A DNA stretch of 64,000 bases. It comes from Thalassococcus_A lentus (GTDB lineage: Bacteria; Pseudomonadota; Alphaproteobacteria; Rhodobacterales; Rhodobacteraceae). The notes below the pieces were generated by a model. It was not told the DNA's origin. It did no database searches and was given only the letters and a program-made list of their open reading frames with translations. The stretch lies in contig NZ_JAQIOY010000003.1 of NCBI RefSeq assembly GCF_028023555.1, positions 248,001 to 312,000 on the forward strand, given 5' to 3'. The position numbers and the translations under genes were made by a program. Below are positions 63,188-64,000 of the stretch, in pieces. How positions within the stretch are numbered: position 1 is the first letter of the stretch; the number at the start of each line of letters is the position of its first letter.

Positions 63188-64000
63188 AGCTAAACGCCCG
63201 CGACGCAAATGCGTTTTTTGCCCGGCCTGATCCGAATGCCGCGGGTTTGCTGATTTGTGGCGAAGACACCATGCGTGTCGCCATGAAACGGCAAGAAGTC
63301 ATTGCCAACATGATCGGCCCACAAGGCGAAGAAGAAATGCGCCTGACCCGCATGACCGGTGCTGAGTTGCGCAAGGATGCCGCGATGCTTCTTGACGCGG
63401 TCAAGGCGCAGGGGTTTTTCCCGGGGCCGCGGGCTGCCTTGGTCGAAGAGGCTACAGACGGTCTGGCCAAGACGATAGGAACAGCGCTGACCGAATGGCG
63501 TGAAGGTGATGCCCAGATTGTTGTCACCGCCGGTCAGTTGACGGCGAAATCTGCACTTCGGAAACTGTTCGACGCTGCGCCCAACGCCTATTGCGCCGCG
63601 CTTTATAATGACCCGATGGGCCGCGCCGAGATCGAGGCCGAGCTGAAGCGCGCAGGATTGGCTGAAGTGTCCCGCGATGCCATGGCCGCATTGGAAGGGT
63701 TGGCCCGAAGCCTAACGCCCGGCGATTTTCGCCAAACGCTTGAAAAGGTTTCTCTTTACAAGCTGGAAGATCCAGAACCGCTGACCCCTGACGAAGTTGA
63801 TCTGATGGCGCCTGCCTCAATCGAGGCGGAGATGGACGAGGTCTTTCACGTCTTGGCAGAGGGCCGCAGCGGCGACATTGCCCCGGTGATGCAGCGGCTG
63901 ATGGCTCAGGGGGTTGCCCCTGTCACATTGTTGATCATGGGCGCGCGGCATTTCCGGGTGCTTTACACACTGGCAGCAAGCCCGGGTGGCCCAGCACAGG
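63184..64000 (+). CDS. holA: DNA polymerase III delta subunit (5' part, cut by window edge)
   Basis: HolA opens the sliding clamp as part of the clamp loader. 272 codons are present and the frame is open to the window edge. The start MKLNARDANAFFARPDP and LLICGEDTMRVAMKRQEVI fit alphaproteobacterial HolA, followed by the RLTRMTGAEL and FFPGPRAALVEEATDG regions and a C-terminal helical region. The ATG overlaps the lptE stop by four bases. It is incomplete here because of the window, not because of a mutation. Confidence 0.92.
   Translation, partial: MKLNARDANAFFARPDPNAAGLLICGEDTMRVAMKRQEVIANMIGPQGEEEMRLTRMTGAELRKDAAMLLDAVKAQGFFPGPRAALVEEATDGLAKTIGTALTEWREGDAQIVVTAGQLTAKSALRKLFDAAPNAYCAALYNDPMGRAEIEAELKRAGLAEVSRDAMAALEGLARSLTPGDFRQTLEKVSLYKLEDPEPLTPDEVDLMAPASIEAEMDEVFHVLAEGRSGDIAPVMQRLMAQGVAPVTLLIMGARHFRVLYTLAASPGGPAQ

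Overview
The window is a GC-rich, densely coding stretch of an alphaproteobacterial chromosome. It almost certainly comes from the Rhodobacterales (marine Roseobacter group). This rests on the gene orders folK / NYN-domain gene / ispH, leuS-lptE-holA, dapC-like / ftsK / lolA and the tandem peptide deformylases before fmt, on the choXWV choline transporter, and on the DUF2125 and DUF3576 proteins typical of that order. The identification comes from protein content read by eye; no search was run. I saw no rRNA, tRNA, CRISPR array, insertion sequence or prophage.

Layout. 1-9.1 kb: start of folK (cut by the window edge), NYN-domain protein, a small unknown gene, ispH, an HpaI-type aldolase, a polytopic membrane protein, a lipoprotein, smc and a small secreted protein. 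9.1-14.9 kb: a pyruvate dehydrogenase operon (aceE-aceF-lpdA) with a homodimeric-type E1 and an E3 that carries its own lipoyl domain, preceded by a leader rich in palindromes. 15-21 kb: mutL-rmuC-ornithine cyclodeaminase, a candidate 35-residue ORF, a rhodanese and a MalY/PatB-like lyase. 21.1-24.1 kb: three tandem deformylase-family genes plus fmt, the third deformylase lacking key catalytic residues, then two small membrane proteins. 24.2-28.7 kb: glutathionyl-hydroquinone reductase-like protein, a degenerate receiver-domain protein, a lytic transglycosylase and adenine deaminase. 28.8-32.3 kb: the choline ABC transporter choXWV and a GNAT acetyltransferase; choX and choW are separated by an internal terminator and choW seems to lack a standard start codon.

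32.3-38 kb: a crotonase-fold protein and an SDR, a large DUF2125 protein, then an apparently less GC-rich accessory patch with a secreted protein resembling APCDD1 and a divergent LysR regulator, then another SDR. 38-49.2 kb: UbiH-like hydroxylase, amidase, ClC channel, D-lactate dehydrogenase-like oxidase, dapC-like aminotransferase, ftsK and lolA. 49.2-57.6 kb: a lytic transglycosylase lipoprotein, hspQ, and a minus-strand run (TPR-sulfotransferase, yggS, MocR-type regulator, ribF, YcgN-like protein, threonine aldolase) with a PLP/flavin theme, then a porin. 57.6-64 kb: a promoter-like intergenic region, a DUF3576 lipoprotein, a glycosyltransferase, and leuS-lptE-holA running off the right edge.

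Most of the window is ordinary housekeeping. The points most worth a second look are the catalytically dead deformylase paralogue, the crotonase without either catalytic glutamate, the APCDD1-like secreted protein with its LysR partner, the apparent CTG start of choW, the palindromes upstream of aceE and choX, and the betaproteobacterial-style pyruvate dehydrogenase operon.
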